Shown one piece after another: positions 1 through 9,248 of a stretch of DNA of 55,433 nt (positions are counted from its first letter, which is position 1; each line of letters opens with the position of its first letter). Both the position numbers and the translations under genes were made by a program. The notes below the pieces were generated by a model that saw only the letters and a list, made by a program, of their open reading frames with translations, did no database searches and had not been told where the DNA came from. Origin of the DNA: Bacteroidia bacterium (GTDB lineage Bacteria > Bacteroidota > Bacteroidia > B-17B0 > Aurantibacillaceae); NCBI GenBank assembly GCA_021740825.1, contig JAIOZA010000019.1, forward strand, positions 1-55,433, written 5' to 3'.

Positions 1-2672
1 CAGAAGTAAAACCTAATCATGTATACACGATTCCGCCAAATAATAAATTAATAATTAAAGATGGTATTTTATTATTATCAAAGATTACTGAAAGCCGCAG
101 CAAAAGTGTATTAATAAATACCTTTTTTAATTCGTTAGCGCAAGACCAAGCAAAAAATGCCATCGGTATTATTCTTTCAGGAAATGGAAATGATGGAACA
201 GAAGGACTAGGAAAAATAAAATTAGCAGGCGGACTTACTTTGGTGCAGGACTTAAAAACGGCAAAATTTAAAGCGATGCCTGAAAATGTTATAAAAGCAA
301 AGGCTTATGATGCTATTTTAAAACCAACGCAAATGCCTGCATACATTTTAAATTACAAACCCAAAATAGTTAGTACTAGTCTAAACAAAGTAGAACAAAC
401 TGCTCCAACTGAAAATCAACTTAAAACCATCTTTCATCTCATACATCATCAAACGGGTTACGACTTTTCAAGATATAAAATAAATACCATTCTTCGGCGA
501 ATACAAAAGCGGACTTCTATTCATCAAATTTTTAATATAGAAGACTATATTTTATTTCTAAAAAATAATCCAACAGAAATTGAGGAATTATTTAATGATT
601 TTTTAATTGGAGTTACTACATTTTTTAGAGACAAGGAGGTTTTTGACACAATTACAACCAAAGTTATCACACACTTAATAGCTAATTCGCAAGAAAAAAA
701 TGAACTGCGAATATGGGTTTGTGGATGCTCTACTGGAGAAGAAGCATACTCGCTAGCAATACTACTTAAAGAAGTGTTAGACAAAAAAAAATTAAACATA
801 AAAGTTACCATTTTTACCACAGATATAGATAAAAAAGCCATTAAAATTGCAAGGGCCGGTTTTTATCCATTTAATAGCACTACTAATATTTCACCAGAAC
901 GATTGCTCAAACATTTTGTTATTAAAGAAAATGGTTATCAACTAAAAAAAGAAATTCGTGAAATGGTTATTTTTGCCATTCACAATGTTATTAACGATCC
1001 TCCTTTTTCAAAATTAGACATGATTACCTGTCGTAATCTGCTCATTTATTTAAGCAGTGAATTGCAAAAAAATATTATTCCCATTTTTCATTATAGTTTA
1101 AATAAAAATGGTATACTGATACTAGGAACATCTGAAAGTATCGGGGAATATGGAAATTCATTTTCTGTATTTGATTCCAAAATAAAAATATATACTAAAA
1201 AAACCGACAACATTCAGCGCAAGTATAATACACTGCATGATTTAACATATAATAGAAATGAGTATACAAATACAGGAATTAATAATACAATGATTGACAA
1301 AAAAATAAATATCTCCTTACTGACAGAAAAAATTTTATTAGATAACTACGCACCTCCTTCGGTTATTATCGACAAAAAAAATAAAGCACTCTACTTTACA
1401 GGCAACACGAGCCAATATTTAGAAGTTCCCATTGGTGAAGCTAATTTAAATATATTAGAGTTTGCTAAACGAGGATTAAAATTAAATTTGGAAGCTGCTA
1501 TTAAAAAAGCCAGAGCCACTAATGCCATCGTAGAAACAAATAATATTGATATAAAAGTTAACAATCATTATCAAACTATTAATTTAATTGTAAAACCAAT
1601 TTTATTAAAGGAAAAAGATTTAGGAGTATTAATGATAATTTTTGAAACTGCCGACCGTACAAAAAGTATTGCACTACAAAGTGAGAGTAAACCAAATGCA
1701 AGTAAAAAAATAAACCCAAGTTCACTAGAAAAAGAGCTAGAAATAACCCGTAATAATCTTCAGACTGTTATTGATGAATTAAAAAATACTAACGAAGATC
1801 TTCAAATTACAAATGAAGAATTTCAATCATCAAACGAAGAATTGCAAAGCACCAACGAAGAGTTAGAAACGTCACGCGAAGAATTGCAATCTGTGAATGA
1901 AGAATTAATAACGGTAAACACAGAACTATCTACAAAAATTGAACAATTATCTCAAGCTAATGATGACCTGGACAACTTATTATCAAGTATAGAAATTGCA
2001 ACTGTATTTTTAGATAGAAACCTTAATATTAAACGATTTACGCCAGCAGCCACAAAAATATTTAATTTAATTCCTACAGATATTGATAGACCAGTTACCC
2101 ATTTGACAGGTAACCTTCTTTACAAAGGACTTGCCACAGATGTAATACATGCGCTAAAAACACTGGCAACAAAAGCAGCCGAAGTGCAAGCAATTGATGG
2201 AACTTGGTATAATATGCGCATAGTACCATACAGAACAGCCGAAAATATAATTGAAGGCGTGCTTGTAACATTTATTGACATTACTGACCAGAAAAAAAAT
2301 GAATACAAATTAAAAAAGGTAAACGAGTCTTTAAATATGATTTTAGAGCGTTTACCAATTGTGCCCTACATTTGCTTAACAATACCAAAATTAAACATCA
2401 CTTATGTTGGTAAAAACTCTGAAAAAGTGATGGGATTTTTACCAGAACAATTTACAAAAAAAACAACATTTTGGTTTGGCCGCATTCATCCATCAGATAA
2501 AAAGAAAATAACCACTTCCTTTTTAAATATTGCAAAAAAAGGAACTTTAGAAGTACCATTTAGATGGAAATGTTCAGACGGCAAATACAAACATTTTGTT
2601 AATTACATTACGTATGTAATTTCAGAAAATAAAAATGAAAATTACATTGTAGGTGTTTGGCAAGAAAAATAA
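1..2672 (+). CDS. CheB-CheR-PAS fusion sensory protein (5' truncated)
   Basis: The reading frame is open from the left edge, so the gene starts outside the window. The first ~90 codons match the end of a CheB methylesterase: a PNHVYTIPPN stretch, then GNGNDGTEGL holding the likely catalytic Asp, then VQDLKTAKFKAMP. A CheR methyltransferase domain follows (about nt 400-1210), with the SAM-binding VCGCSTGEEAYS and the NDPPFSKLDMITCRN motif. A long Glu/Asn-rich coiled coil (nt ~1720-1990) links it to the PAS domain typical of CheB/CheR hybrids. A second PAS domain (PAS_3-like, IHPSDKK) ends the protein. Family knowledge: such hybrids are sensory proteins that work with histidine kinases rather than with flagella. 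The kinase gene 20 nt downstream is a likely partner. No chemoreceptor or flagellar gene is in the window. Confidence 0.9.
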   Translation, partial: EVKPNHVYTIPPNNKLIIKDGILLLSKITESRSKSVLINTFFNSLAQDQAKNAIGIILSGNGNDGTEGLGKIKLAGGLTLVQDLKTAKFKAMPENVIKAKAYDAILKPTQMPAYILNYKPKIVSTSLNKVEQTAPTENQLKTIFHLIHHQTGYDFSRYKINTILRRIQKRTSIHQIFNIEDYILFLKNNPTEIEELFNDFLIGVTTFFRDKEVFDTITTKVITHLIANSQEKNELRIWVCGCSTGEEAYSLAILLKEVLDKKKLNIKVTIFTTDIDKKAIKIARAGFYPFNSTTNISPERLLKHFVIKENGYQLKKEIREMVIFAIHNVINDPPFSKLDMITCRNLLIYLSSELQKNIIPIFHYSLNKNGILILGTSESIGEYGNSFSVFDSKIKIYTKKTDNIQRKYNTLHDLTYNRNEYTNTGINNTMIDKKINISLLTEKILLDNYAPPSVIIDKKNKALYFTGNTSQYLEVPIGEANLNILEFAKRGLKLNLEAAIKKARATNAIVETNNIDIKVNNHYQTINLIVKPILLKEKDLGVLMIIFETADRTKSIALQSESKPNASKKINPSSLEKELEITRNNLQTVIDELKNTNEDLQITNEEFQSSNEELQSTNEELETSREELQSVNEELITVNTELSTKIEQLSQANDDLDNLLSSIEIATVFLDRNLNIKRFTPAATKIFNLIPTDIDRPVTHLTGNLLYKGLATDVIHALKTLATKAAEVQAIDGTWYNMRIVPYRTAENIIEGVLVTFIDITDQKKNEYKLKKVNESLNMILERLPIVPYICLTIPKLNITYVGKNSEKVMGFLPEQFTKKTTFWFGRIHPSDKKKITTSFLNIAKKGTLEVPFRWKCSDGKYKHFVNYITYVISENKNENYIVGVWQEK

Positions 2673-2692
2673 AAATTAAAAATTTAATATAC

Positions 2693-3961
2693 ATGGCTAA
2701 CCTAAATGTAAGCACAAATAATTTAAAATTGCTACGAACAAAAGCTGCAAAACGATTAGAACATAATAGAAAAAATGCAGATTTTATGACTATTGCAAAC
2801 AATGATGAGGAAGTAGATTTATATAAATTAGAACTAGAAATACAAAATGAGGAATTATTAGAAACTCAAAATAAATTACACAAAACAATTGCCGAGTATA
2901 CTACCCTTTTTAACAATGCGCCCATTGGGTACATCATATTAGATAATACTGGAATTATAAAAAAAGCAAATGCAACTGCTATTAAATTATTAGGCGTAAC
3001 TGCTAAACAACTTCATCAAAAATATTTTTCTACATTTATTAAACATAAATCATGTCAAGATAGATTTTATATATATAAAAATTTAGCCATTGAAACTGGA
3101 AACAGGCATCAATTTGAATGTAAATTAGTGCAAAATAAGCAAAATGGATTTGACGCATTAATAGAAAGCATTGCAGTAAATAATGCAGAAGAGCAGGAAA
3201 TACTGTGTACTATTATTGATATAACAAAGCAAAAGGAGCAAGAAAAAGCGCTGAAGGATGCTTTAACAAAAGAAAAGCTAGTTACAGAGTTAAAATCACA
3301 ATTTATAAGTATTGCCTCGCACGAATTTAGAACTCCTTTAGTTACTATTTTAACATCTACTGAACTGATAGAAAAGTATAATACACTCAACGATCAAGAA
3401 AAAAAACAAAGGCATTTACAAAAAATAAGCACTTCTGTTGCAAGAATTAAAGATATTTTAACTGATTTTTTAACGGCAGAACAACTTGAAAAAGGAGAAA
3501 AAAGTAACAATCCAACATCACTAAATATCGTTACATTTATTAAAACCATCATTGATGAAATTAATATATTGTATGATACTACAAACATAGAGTATTTGCA
3601 TAAAGGTAAAAATAGCACAGTTTACATTGACGAACATTTGCTTAAAACCTGCATTACTAATTTAATTGTAAATGCTATCAAATATTCGCCGCAAAGCACT
3701 CCAATTTCTATAACAACAATTAATACAAATAGTAAAACATTTAGTATTAAAATAAATGATGAAGGAATAGGAATACCAAAAATTAACCAGAATCAAATTT
3801 TTGAAAAATTTTATAGAGGTAACAATGCAGGCAATATCAATGGCACAGGTCTTGGTTTGCATATAACAAAAAACCTTATGCATTTAATGGGCGGTAATTT
3901 ATTTTTTACCAGCAAAGAAAATAAAGGAACTACATTTACACTTACATTCACTAAATCTTAA
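2693..3961 (+). CDS. Soluble PAS histidine kinase
   Basis: A cytoplasmic kinase of 422 residues with no membrane segment. The N-terminal part is helical, then comes a PAS domain (about residues 65-185, with FNNAPIGYIILDNTG), a HisKA domain with phospho-acceptor His210 in IASHEFRTPL, and a HATPase_c domain with an N-box (NLIVNAIKYS), G1 (NDEGIGIP) and G2 (GTGLGLHI). I chose the ATG at 2693; an upstream in-frame TTG at 2657 would overlap the preceding gene. It lies 20 nt after the CheB-CheR-PAS gene and is probably co-transcribed, so the two may form one signalling unit. There is no receiver domain and no response regulator beside it. It ends 15 nt from the convergent lipoprotein gene. Confidence 0.9.
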   Translation: MANLNVSTNNLKLLRTKAAKRLEHNRKNADFMTIANNDEEVDLYKLELEIQNEELLETQNKLHKTIAEYTTLFNNAPIGYIILDNTGIIKKANATAIKLLGVTAKQLHQKYFSTFIKHKSCQDRFYIYKNLAIETGNRHQFECKLVQNKQNGFDALIESIAVNNAEEQEILCTIIDITKQKEQEKALKDALTKEKLVTELKSQFISIASHEFRTPLVTILTSTELIEKYNTLNDQEKKQRHLQKISTSVARIKDILTDFLTAEQLEKGEKSNNPTSLNIVTFIKTIIDEINILYDTTNIEYLHKGKNSTVYIDEHLLKTCITNLIVNAIKYSPQSTPISITTINTNSKTFSIKINDEGIGIPKINQNQIFEKFYRGNNAGNINGTGLGLHITKNLMHLMGGNLFFTSKENKGTTFTLTFTKS

Positions 3962-3976
3962 TACCTATTATTTAGT

Positions 3977-4585
3977 TCATTTTATTTTAAGTATTGATTG
4001 CTCTTCATCAACTTCATAAATGGTTTCCATAAGTTCATGTGTATATAATTTAATTTTAGCTTCATCATAGTGCGGTTTTTCAAGTTCCTTAATGATGGCA
4101 GAGATGCGATAGGTAGCCACTGCATACAATTTATCAATATTTTGACTATGGGGTTTTATAATAGCACGATGTTTACCAAAAACTAATTGATCTAAATTAT
4201 AGTTTGCTACTAAAGCTTTATCAATAGTTTTAGAAAGCTCCCATGCATAACTAATTTGGTTTTTTTGCGACTTGTTTTCAGCATTAGTAATAATATAACT
4301 GTACTTTAAAATTTGCTCATTATAATGATGAATTGAATCGTAAATGGAATGCGCCGTTTTATATAAGTAACTTTCCAATAACTTGGCGTCAATCATTTTA
4401 ATGCCGCATTCAGGACAAAAATCAAGTGTTACACTCATTTTATCTTTATGCAAAGGACAAGAATAGTCTGTACACAAATTTGAATCATATTCAGGCGCAG
4501 AACTTTCAGAACTATCTTTACAAGTAAACACTAATAAAAAGATTGGTGCAATTAAAATGAATTTTAAAATTATAAAAGGTTTCAT
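3977..4585 (-). CDS. Lipoprotein with degenerate heavy-metal-binding-domain motif
   Basis: The 202-residue product begins with a hydrophobic signal ending in LVFTC, a plausible lipobox (Cys22). Residues ~42-65 contain a YSCPLHKDKM...CPECGIKM pattern. This resembles the small domain found in metal-efflux proteins (typically YTCPMHP...CPKCGM) and keeps two cysteine pairs and a His. The remaining ~130 residues look helical, with no family I recognise. A role in periplasmic metal binding is inferred only from the motif. It is convergent with the kinase at 2693-3961 and divergent from hsp20. The short gap to the kinase leaves no room for a separate terminator. Confidence 0.65.
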   Translation of the reverse strand: MKPFIILKFILIAPIFLLVFTCKDSSESSAPEYDSNLCTDYSCPLHKDKMSVTLDFCPECGIKMIDAKLLESYLYKTAHSIYDSIHHYNEQILKYSYIITNAENKSQKNQISYAWELSKTIDKALVANYNLDQLVFGKHRAIIKPHSQNIDKLYAVATYRISAIIKELEKPHYDEAKIKLYTHELMETIYEVDEEQSILKIK

Positions 4586-4762
4586 AGGTCTAATGTATTT
4601 ATTACATACAAATAAAATTTTAAAAAACTAATATCACAATTAAATACATCTACAAGCCATATGATACTCCTTACGCGTACTTAAAACAATACAAACATTA
4701 CTACCTCGTAATAATCATTAGATAAACTGCTACTCATCATTTATATAAAACATCACACGATA

Positions 4763-4770
4763 TAATTTTG
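4763..4770 (+). promoter_or_regulatory. Candidate Bacteroidota -7 element of hsp20
   Basis: TAATTTTG fits the Bacteroidota -7 consensus TAnnTTTG and lies 40 nt before the hsp20 ATG. I see no clear TTG at the -33 position, so this is a sequence match only. Confidence 0.4.
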
Positions 4771-4810
4771 CCATTATAAATAATTGTTAAACCATAAAAA
4801 AACAAAAAAC

Positions 4811-5269
4811 ATGTCATTATTAGTAAAAAAAAACGGAAATCTGTTTCCAAATTTAGTCAGTGATTTTTTTGACACTGATGTTGTTGTAAGACCAAGTCTA
4901 TTTGATTTAAGCGGAGGATTAATGAGTGGCTTAAATGCAAATTTACCATCTGCTAATATTAGCGAAGATGAGAAAGCCTTTAAAATAGAATTAGCTGCTC
5001 CAGGCTTAGAAAAAAAAGATTTTAAAGTAGAAACAGACAATGGGACTTTAACGATAAGCTCAGAAAAACAAAAAGAAGAAAAAGAAGAACGAGAAAATTA
5101 CAGAAGAAGAGAATTTTCGTTTAGTAGTTTTAGCAGATCCTTTCAATTACCAAACAATTCAGTTCCAGAAAAAATTGAAGCCAAATATGAAGGAGGAATA
5201 CTAAAATTAACATTACCAAAAAAAGAAATCACTCCAACAAAACAAAAAAAAGAAATAAAAGTAGCTTAA
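4811..5269 (+). CDS. hsp20: Small heat-shock protein (Hsp20/alpha-crystallin)
   Basis: This 152-residue protein has a standard alpha-crystallin domain (about residues 42-145). It starts at LPSANISEDEKAFKIEL, continues through APGLEKKDFKVE and FSRSFQLPNNS, and ends with the typical YEGGILKLTLPK strand. Family role: an ATP-independent cytoplasmic chaperone that holds unfolding proteins. The start is the ATG at 4811; a TTG at 4784 in frame adds nine residues of poor fit. A candidate -7 box lies at 4763 and a strong hairpin terminator follows at 5287, so it appears to be a single-gene transcript. It sits among histidine kinases and other stress genes. Confidence 0.95.
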   Translation: MSLLVKKNGNLFPNLVSDFFDTDVVVRPSLFDLSGGLMSGLNANLPSANISEDEKAFKIELAAPGLEKKDFKVETDNGTLTISSEKQKEEKEERENYRRREFSFSSFSRSFQLPNNSVPEKIEAKYEGGILKLTLPKKEITPTKQKKEIKVA

Positions 5270-5286
5270 TCCTTAAAAGCTTCATT

Positions 5287-5323
5287 AAAACTGGCCTACT
5301 TAAGACTTAAGGAGGCCAGTTTT
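5287..5323 (+). terminator. Rho-independent terminator after hsp20
   Basis: A perfect 11-bp inverted repeat (AAAACTGGCCT at 5287-5297 and AGGCCAGTTTT at 5313-5323) with a further internal CTTAA/TTAAG pairing. It is followed by TTTATTT and lies 18 nt after the hsp20 stop. Confidence 0.85.
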
Positions 5324-5506
5324 ATTTAGAGAATTTACATAGTATCGCCATCATCATTTAATATATCTAAAATTAAACTTCGAAAAATAAGACCTGGAAC
5401 TAAATATAAAAATAAGGCCTTGCTTAAAATCATTAAAAAAATATATAGAATCATTTTATTACACTTTTTCAAAAATTAACTTAGTTAGAAATACAAAACT
5501 CGCAGT

Positions 5507-6145
5507 ATGAAAAAGGTAGGACGATATAAAACACCACTTAGCAATATAAAAATACAATTTATTGTGTCCTTAGCAATTGTTACGATAATTACAACTTTAC
5601 TTTCAAATACTAAGGTAAATTCAAATGAACATATAATTACTAACTATCTGGAAATGCATGGTGTAATAAAGCAAGCCATCGAATTTGAAAAAGCTGATAA
5701 AAACCTTATTGATAGTGCCAAAATAACTATCTACAATTCTAGTAAAAAACCAATAGAACATGTTTACTCTAATAAAAATGGAGTATGCTTTTTTAAATTA
5801 CCATTAAATCACTCATTTACAATAGAAATATCAAAAAATGGATTTATACCAAAAATACTAAATGTAGATACTAGAATAAATGAAACAGCACTAAAGCGCT
5901 ATCACCTATTTTTTGATACCGAAATGTTTGAAGCTATAAGTGAATTAAACGTTAGTATATTAAATAACTCCATTGCAGATATTAAATATAATTCCAAACT
6001 AAAAAATTTTGATTATAACTATGAATATGCAAACGACATCAATGAGAAAATTAAAAAACTATATTATGAGTATTATAGCTACAAAAAAGATGTTTATATA
6101 AAGAAAAAACATTATAAAAAATTAAAAACTATTCAAGCACAATAA
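5507..6145 (+). CDS. Membrane-anchored protein with CarboxypepD_reg-like beta-sandwich
   Basis: A 212-residue protein with one N-terminal membrane segment or uncleaved signal (about residues 14-34, FIVSLAIVTIITTLL). Residues ~60-125 (LIDSAKITIYNSSKKP...NGVCFFKLPLNHSFTIEISKNGFIPK...VDT) look like the carboxypeptidase-regulatory-like fold common in Bacteroidota surface proteins. The C-terminal 75 residues are Lys/Tyr-rich and probably helical (YYEYYSYKKDVYIKKKHYKK). Function is unknown. It is preceded by a 180-nt AT-rich spacer after the hsp20 terminator and is not obviously part of an operon. Confidence 0.7.
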   Translation: MKKVGRYKTPLSNIKIQFIVSLAIVTIITTLLSNTKVNSNEHIITNYLEMHGVIKQAIEFEKADKNLIDSAKITIYNSSKKPIEHVYSNKNGVCFFKLPLNHSFTIEISKNGFIPKILNVDTRINETALKRYHLFFDTEMFEAISELNVSILNNSIADIKYNSKLKNFDYNYEYANDINEKIKKLYYEYYSYKKDVYIKKKHYKKLKTIQAQ

Positions 6146-6312
6146 AAAATTACGTCGTACAACAAACAAGCGTTTTTAAAATTAAACTATTTCATTGAAA
6201 ACGATTAAAAAAACTATCAAAAAGAAGATTGTTTTTTGAAATGCAAGTCCTTACACAATGTTAAAAATAAATGAAACAAAACATAAATTAACCAGTCATT
6301 AAAACATTTACA

Positions 6313-6507
6313 ATGAAACAATTAAAAACTAATCTTCGACTACTTGAAAAATTTATTCAAAAATTAAGCAAAGGATACTACCCTAGTTTTAATGAATATA
6401 AGGCAGATAGGAGTAAACAAACCGAAATTAATGATCATACTTTACAAATTGAAAATAATGAACATTTAAATGCAAAAAAAACAAAAAGAAAATATGTCAA
6501 AAAATAA
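6313..6507 (+). CDS. Small basic hypothetical protein
   Basis: A 64-residue ORF with an ATG in an A-rich context, ending in a Lys/Arg-rich tail (KKTKRKYVKK). No domain is recognised. Codon use matches neighbouring genes and there is no overlapping alternative ORF, so it is plausible. No homology could be tested. Confidence 0.45.
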   Translation: MKQLKTNLRLLEKFIQKLSKGYYPSFNEYKADRSKQTEINDHTLQIENNEHLNAKKTKRKYVKK

Positions 6508-6644
6508 ATTATTAATTACAAAATAAAAGCACTGAAAATAGCTAACTGACCAAATAAAAATGAGTTTATAAATAAACTGCACTATTCATATGTGCCATAA
6601 ATACTTCGCCGAAAATTTTGTAAAACATATAAATTACAATTACT

Positions 6645-7136
6645 ATGGAAACACTAAAAAAAGTACTGCAAGGCCAATATACAAATACCACAAACATCAG
6701 CATCAAGGTTGGAATGTATACCGCCATTGGTTTAATACTGTATTTTATGACAATGAGAGTGCTAAATCTCTATCATAATTTAGCGCTTCACTACCTCAAT
6801 ATTATTGTATTGTGCATGGGATTACGTTTTACTATAAAAAGAATAGCACAAATTAATGGAAACATAAATTATTTTGAAGGATTAAAATCAGGCATAATCG
6901 TGTCGATAGTATCTGTAATAACATTTAACCTATTTATGCTCATATATACAACCGTACTAGATAGACCATTCTTTTCCTTCTTAAAAGAAAATATATCATT
7001 TGGTAATTTATTTTCAGGTGAATCAACCGTAATTGGACTACTAGGCATAATAGCTATAGAAGGACTAAGCAGCGGATTTATAATGACATTCATTTTAATG
7101 CAATACTACAAATCTGAAAATTCAGAAACAGAATAA
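6645..7136 (+). CDS. DUF4199-like membrane protein
   Basis: A 163-residue protein with four predicted membrane segments (about residues 22-40, 47-60, 82-104 and 125-150). The order of segments and the GLRFTIKRIAQINGNINYFEGLKSG loop between TM2 and TM3 resemble the Bacteroidota family DUF4199, whose function is unknown. The start is the ATG at 6645. It lies 142 nt before the next kinase gene on the same strand, so co-transcription is possible but not evident. Confidence 0.6.
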   Translation: METLKKVLQGQYTNTTNISIKVGMYTAIGLILYFMTMRVLNLYHNLALHYLNIIVLCMGLRFTIKRIAQINGNINYFEGLKSGIIVSIVSVITFNLFMLIYTTVLDRPFFSFLKENISFGNLFSGESTVIGLLGIIAIEGLSSGFIMTFILMQYYKSENSETE

Positions 7137-7245
7137 TTGATTGACGATAAAAAAATTAATTGGTGTTAATAACTATTAGTGTTTAAGTTGCAATAAATCA
7201 CAACTGATAGTGCTTTCAAACATAAAAACTAAAAGGTTCTAGCAA

Positions 7246-7253
7246 TACTTTTG
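7246..7253 (+). promoter_or_regulatory. Candidate -7 element of the kinase at 7279
   Basis: TACTTTTG matches TAnnTTTG and lies 25 nt before the ATG. No -33 TTG is visible at the right distance. Confidence 0.35.
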
Positions 7254-7278
7254 ATCATATGCAGAAGTTACAATAGAT

Positions 7279-9183
7279 ATGGCTAACGACACTACCATCC
7301 AAATCATCAAACAGAAAAATAAACCTGATTTAGATGGTCTTTTAATGAGCGTAGGTGAAGCGTTTATTAGTTTAAATAAAGCTTGGAAATGTACTTATGT
7401 AAATGATTGGGCCACAAAATTACTGCAGAAAAATAGAAGAGAAATTATTGGGAAAATAATTTGGGAAATTTTTCCTGAACTCACAGATGAAGCTACAAAA
7501 AATGAATTTGTAAATGCAATGTCAAAACGTACATCTATGTCTGTTCAGGTTCAAGATTCAACTTCAAAAAAATGGCTAAAAATAAATGTAATTCCACACG
7601 ATAACGGTATTGATGTATTTTATACAGATATTACAAAAAGTAAACTATCAGACATTGCCAAGGCGCAAATAGAAAAGCGCTTTGTAAAAGCTTTCGAATC
7701 TTGCCCTATCCCACTATCAATATCACGCCAATCTGATGATTGTATTGTTGATGCTAATGATAGTTTTTTAGAGCTATTTGAATTCAGTAAAAAGGAAGTT
7801 GTTGGAAGTACGCTTAACTTGCTAAAATTATATAGCTGTGTGCAAGATAATAGCGTTGAAATAATAAACTGCTTAGGTAAGGAGGATACCTTTAATAAAC
7901 ATGAACTTGTATTATATTCAAAAAACCGTAAACCAATACACTTAATCTTTTCAACAGAACTAATACAAATTGATGGAGAAGATCACATCTTATCCACTTA
8001 CATTGATTTAACGGAAAAATTAAAATCTCAAAAAATTATTGCAGAAAGTGAAGAGTGGTTTAGGAGCATTGCAGATAATTCGCCAGTTATGATTTGGGGA
8101 TCTGACAATAATCAATCATTAAATTACGTAAATAGCACCTGGACTGACTTTACAGGAAGAACAACTAAACAAATAATAGAGAGCGATTGGGCGAAAGTTA
8201 TACATCCGGATGATTTAGACAATTTTCAAAAAATATACAGCAAAGCCTTTGATTTACGAAAGTCATTTAAAAGAGAATACAGATTAAAACGAACAGATGG
8301 AAAATACAGATGGGTTTACGATTATGCAAAACCAATTTTAATGCCCGATGGATCTTTTAAAGGATACATCGGTTCGTGCACGGATATTCATACCAGAAGA
8401 ACTTTAAATACAAAACTTGAAAACTTAGTAAAAGAAAGAACATTAGAATTAATGCAATCCTTAGAGAAAGAAAAATCACTAAATGAAGCAAAATCTCGAT
8501 TTGTTTCCATGGCTTCACATGAATTTCGCACTCCTTTAAGCTCCATTTTATCAAGTGTATTTTTAGTTGAGAAATATACAGATTTAATAGAGAAATCTAA
8601 TGAAACAAGTTATTTACAAAACAGAGAAAAACATATCTCCCGAATAAAAAAATCCATCAATCACCTTACTGAAATACTTAATGATTTTCTGTCTTTAGAT
8701 AAACTCGATCAAGGAAAAATTGAAGCTAAACAAGAAGAATTTAATCTGCATATTTTTACAGAGGAATTGATTGAAGAAATAAAAGGAATATTAAAATATG
8801 GACAATACATTACTTACAAACATCTTGGAGATAGTTTAGTATTTCAAGATAAAAAAATTTTAAAAAACATATATCTCAATTTACTCTCAAATGCCATAAA
8901 ATATTCTCAAGAAGAAAAAGAAATTGTTTTGGAAGTAGAAGTTTCTAAAAAGAAAGTAATTTTAAGAATTGAGGATAAAGGAATTGGGATTCCACTAGAA
9001 GACCAAAACAACTTATTTACGAAATTTTTTAGAGCTGGAAATGCCTTAAATATTGAAGGGACTGGGCTAGGATTGAATATAGTGAAGCGATATGTAGAAT
9101 TAATTGGAGGAACAATATCATTTTCAAGTGTCATTGATGAAGGAACAGAATTTACAGTTCAATTTCCAAGAAATACAAATTAA
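7279..9183 (+). CDS. Soluble multi-PAS histidine kinase
   Basis: The 634-residue protein has three PAS domains (roughly residues 15-115, 130-250 and 265-385; the last is PAS_3-like with VIHPDDLDNF and a PAC segment GSCTDI). A short coiled linker leads to HisKA with His414 in SMASHEFRTPL and a HATPase_c domain with NLLSNAIKYS, EDKGIGIP and GTGLGLNI. It has no membrane segment, receiver or output domain. It closely parallels the kinase at 16639-18609 in architecture and motif wording, suggesting they are paralogues bracketing the ftsH-phaC-usp block. It converges with phaC, the two stops being about 65 nt apart. Confidence 0.92.
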   Translation: MANDTTIQIIKQKNKPDLDGLLMSVGEAFISLNKAWKCTYVNDWATKLLQKNRREIIGKIIWEIFPELTDEATKNEFVNAMSKRTSMSVQVQDSTSKKWLKINVIPHDNGIDVFYTDITKSKLSDIAKAQIEKRFVKAFESCPIPLSISRQSDDCIVDANDSFLELFEFSKKEVVGSTLNLLKLYSCVQDNSVEIINCLGKEDTFNKHELVLYSKNRKPIHLIFSTELIQIDGEDHILSTYIDLTEKLKSQKIIAESEEWFRSIADNSPVMIWGSDNNQSLNYVNSTWTDFTGRTTKQIIESDWAKVIHPDDLDNFQKIYSKAFDLRKSFKREYRLKRTDGKYRWVYDYAKPILMPDGSFKGYIGSCTDIHTRRTLNTKLENLVKERTLELMQSLEKEKSLNEAKSRFVSMASHEFRTPLSSILSSVFLVEKYTDLIEKSNETSYLQNREKHISRIKKSINHLTEILNDFLSLDKLDQGKIEAKQEEFNLHIFTEELIEEIKGILKYGQYITYKHLGDSLVFQDKKILKNIYLNLLSNAIKYSQEEKEIVLEVEVSKKKVILRIEDKGIGIPLEDQNNLFTKFFRAGNALNIEGTGLGLNIVKRYVELIGGTISFSSVIDEGTEFTVQFPRNTN

Positions 9184-9248
9184 GAAATTTAATAGTATCA
9201 TAAATACTTAAAGCCATTTAGTAGTATCAAAAAATTACTATTAGAAGA

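Noticed and set aside
6590..6778. ORF of 62 codons on the plus strand
   Set aside because: It overlaps the DUF4199-like gene in another frame, is Tyr/His/Lys-rich without hydrophobic core, and has no start context better than the real gene.
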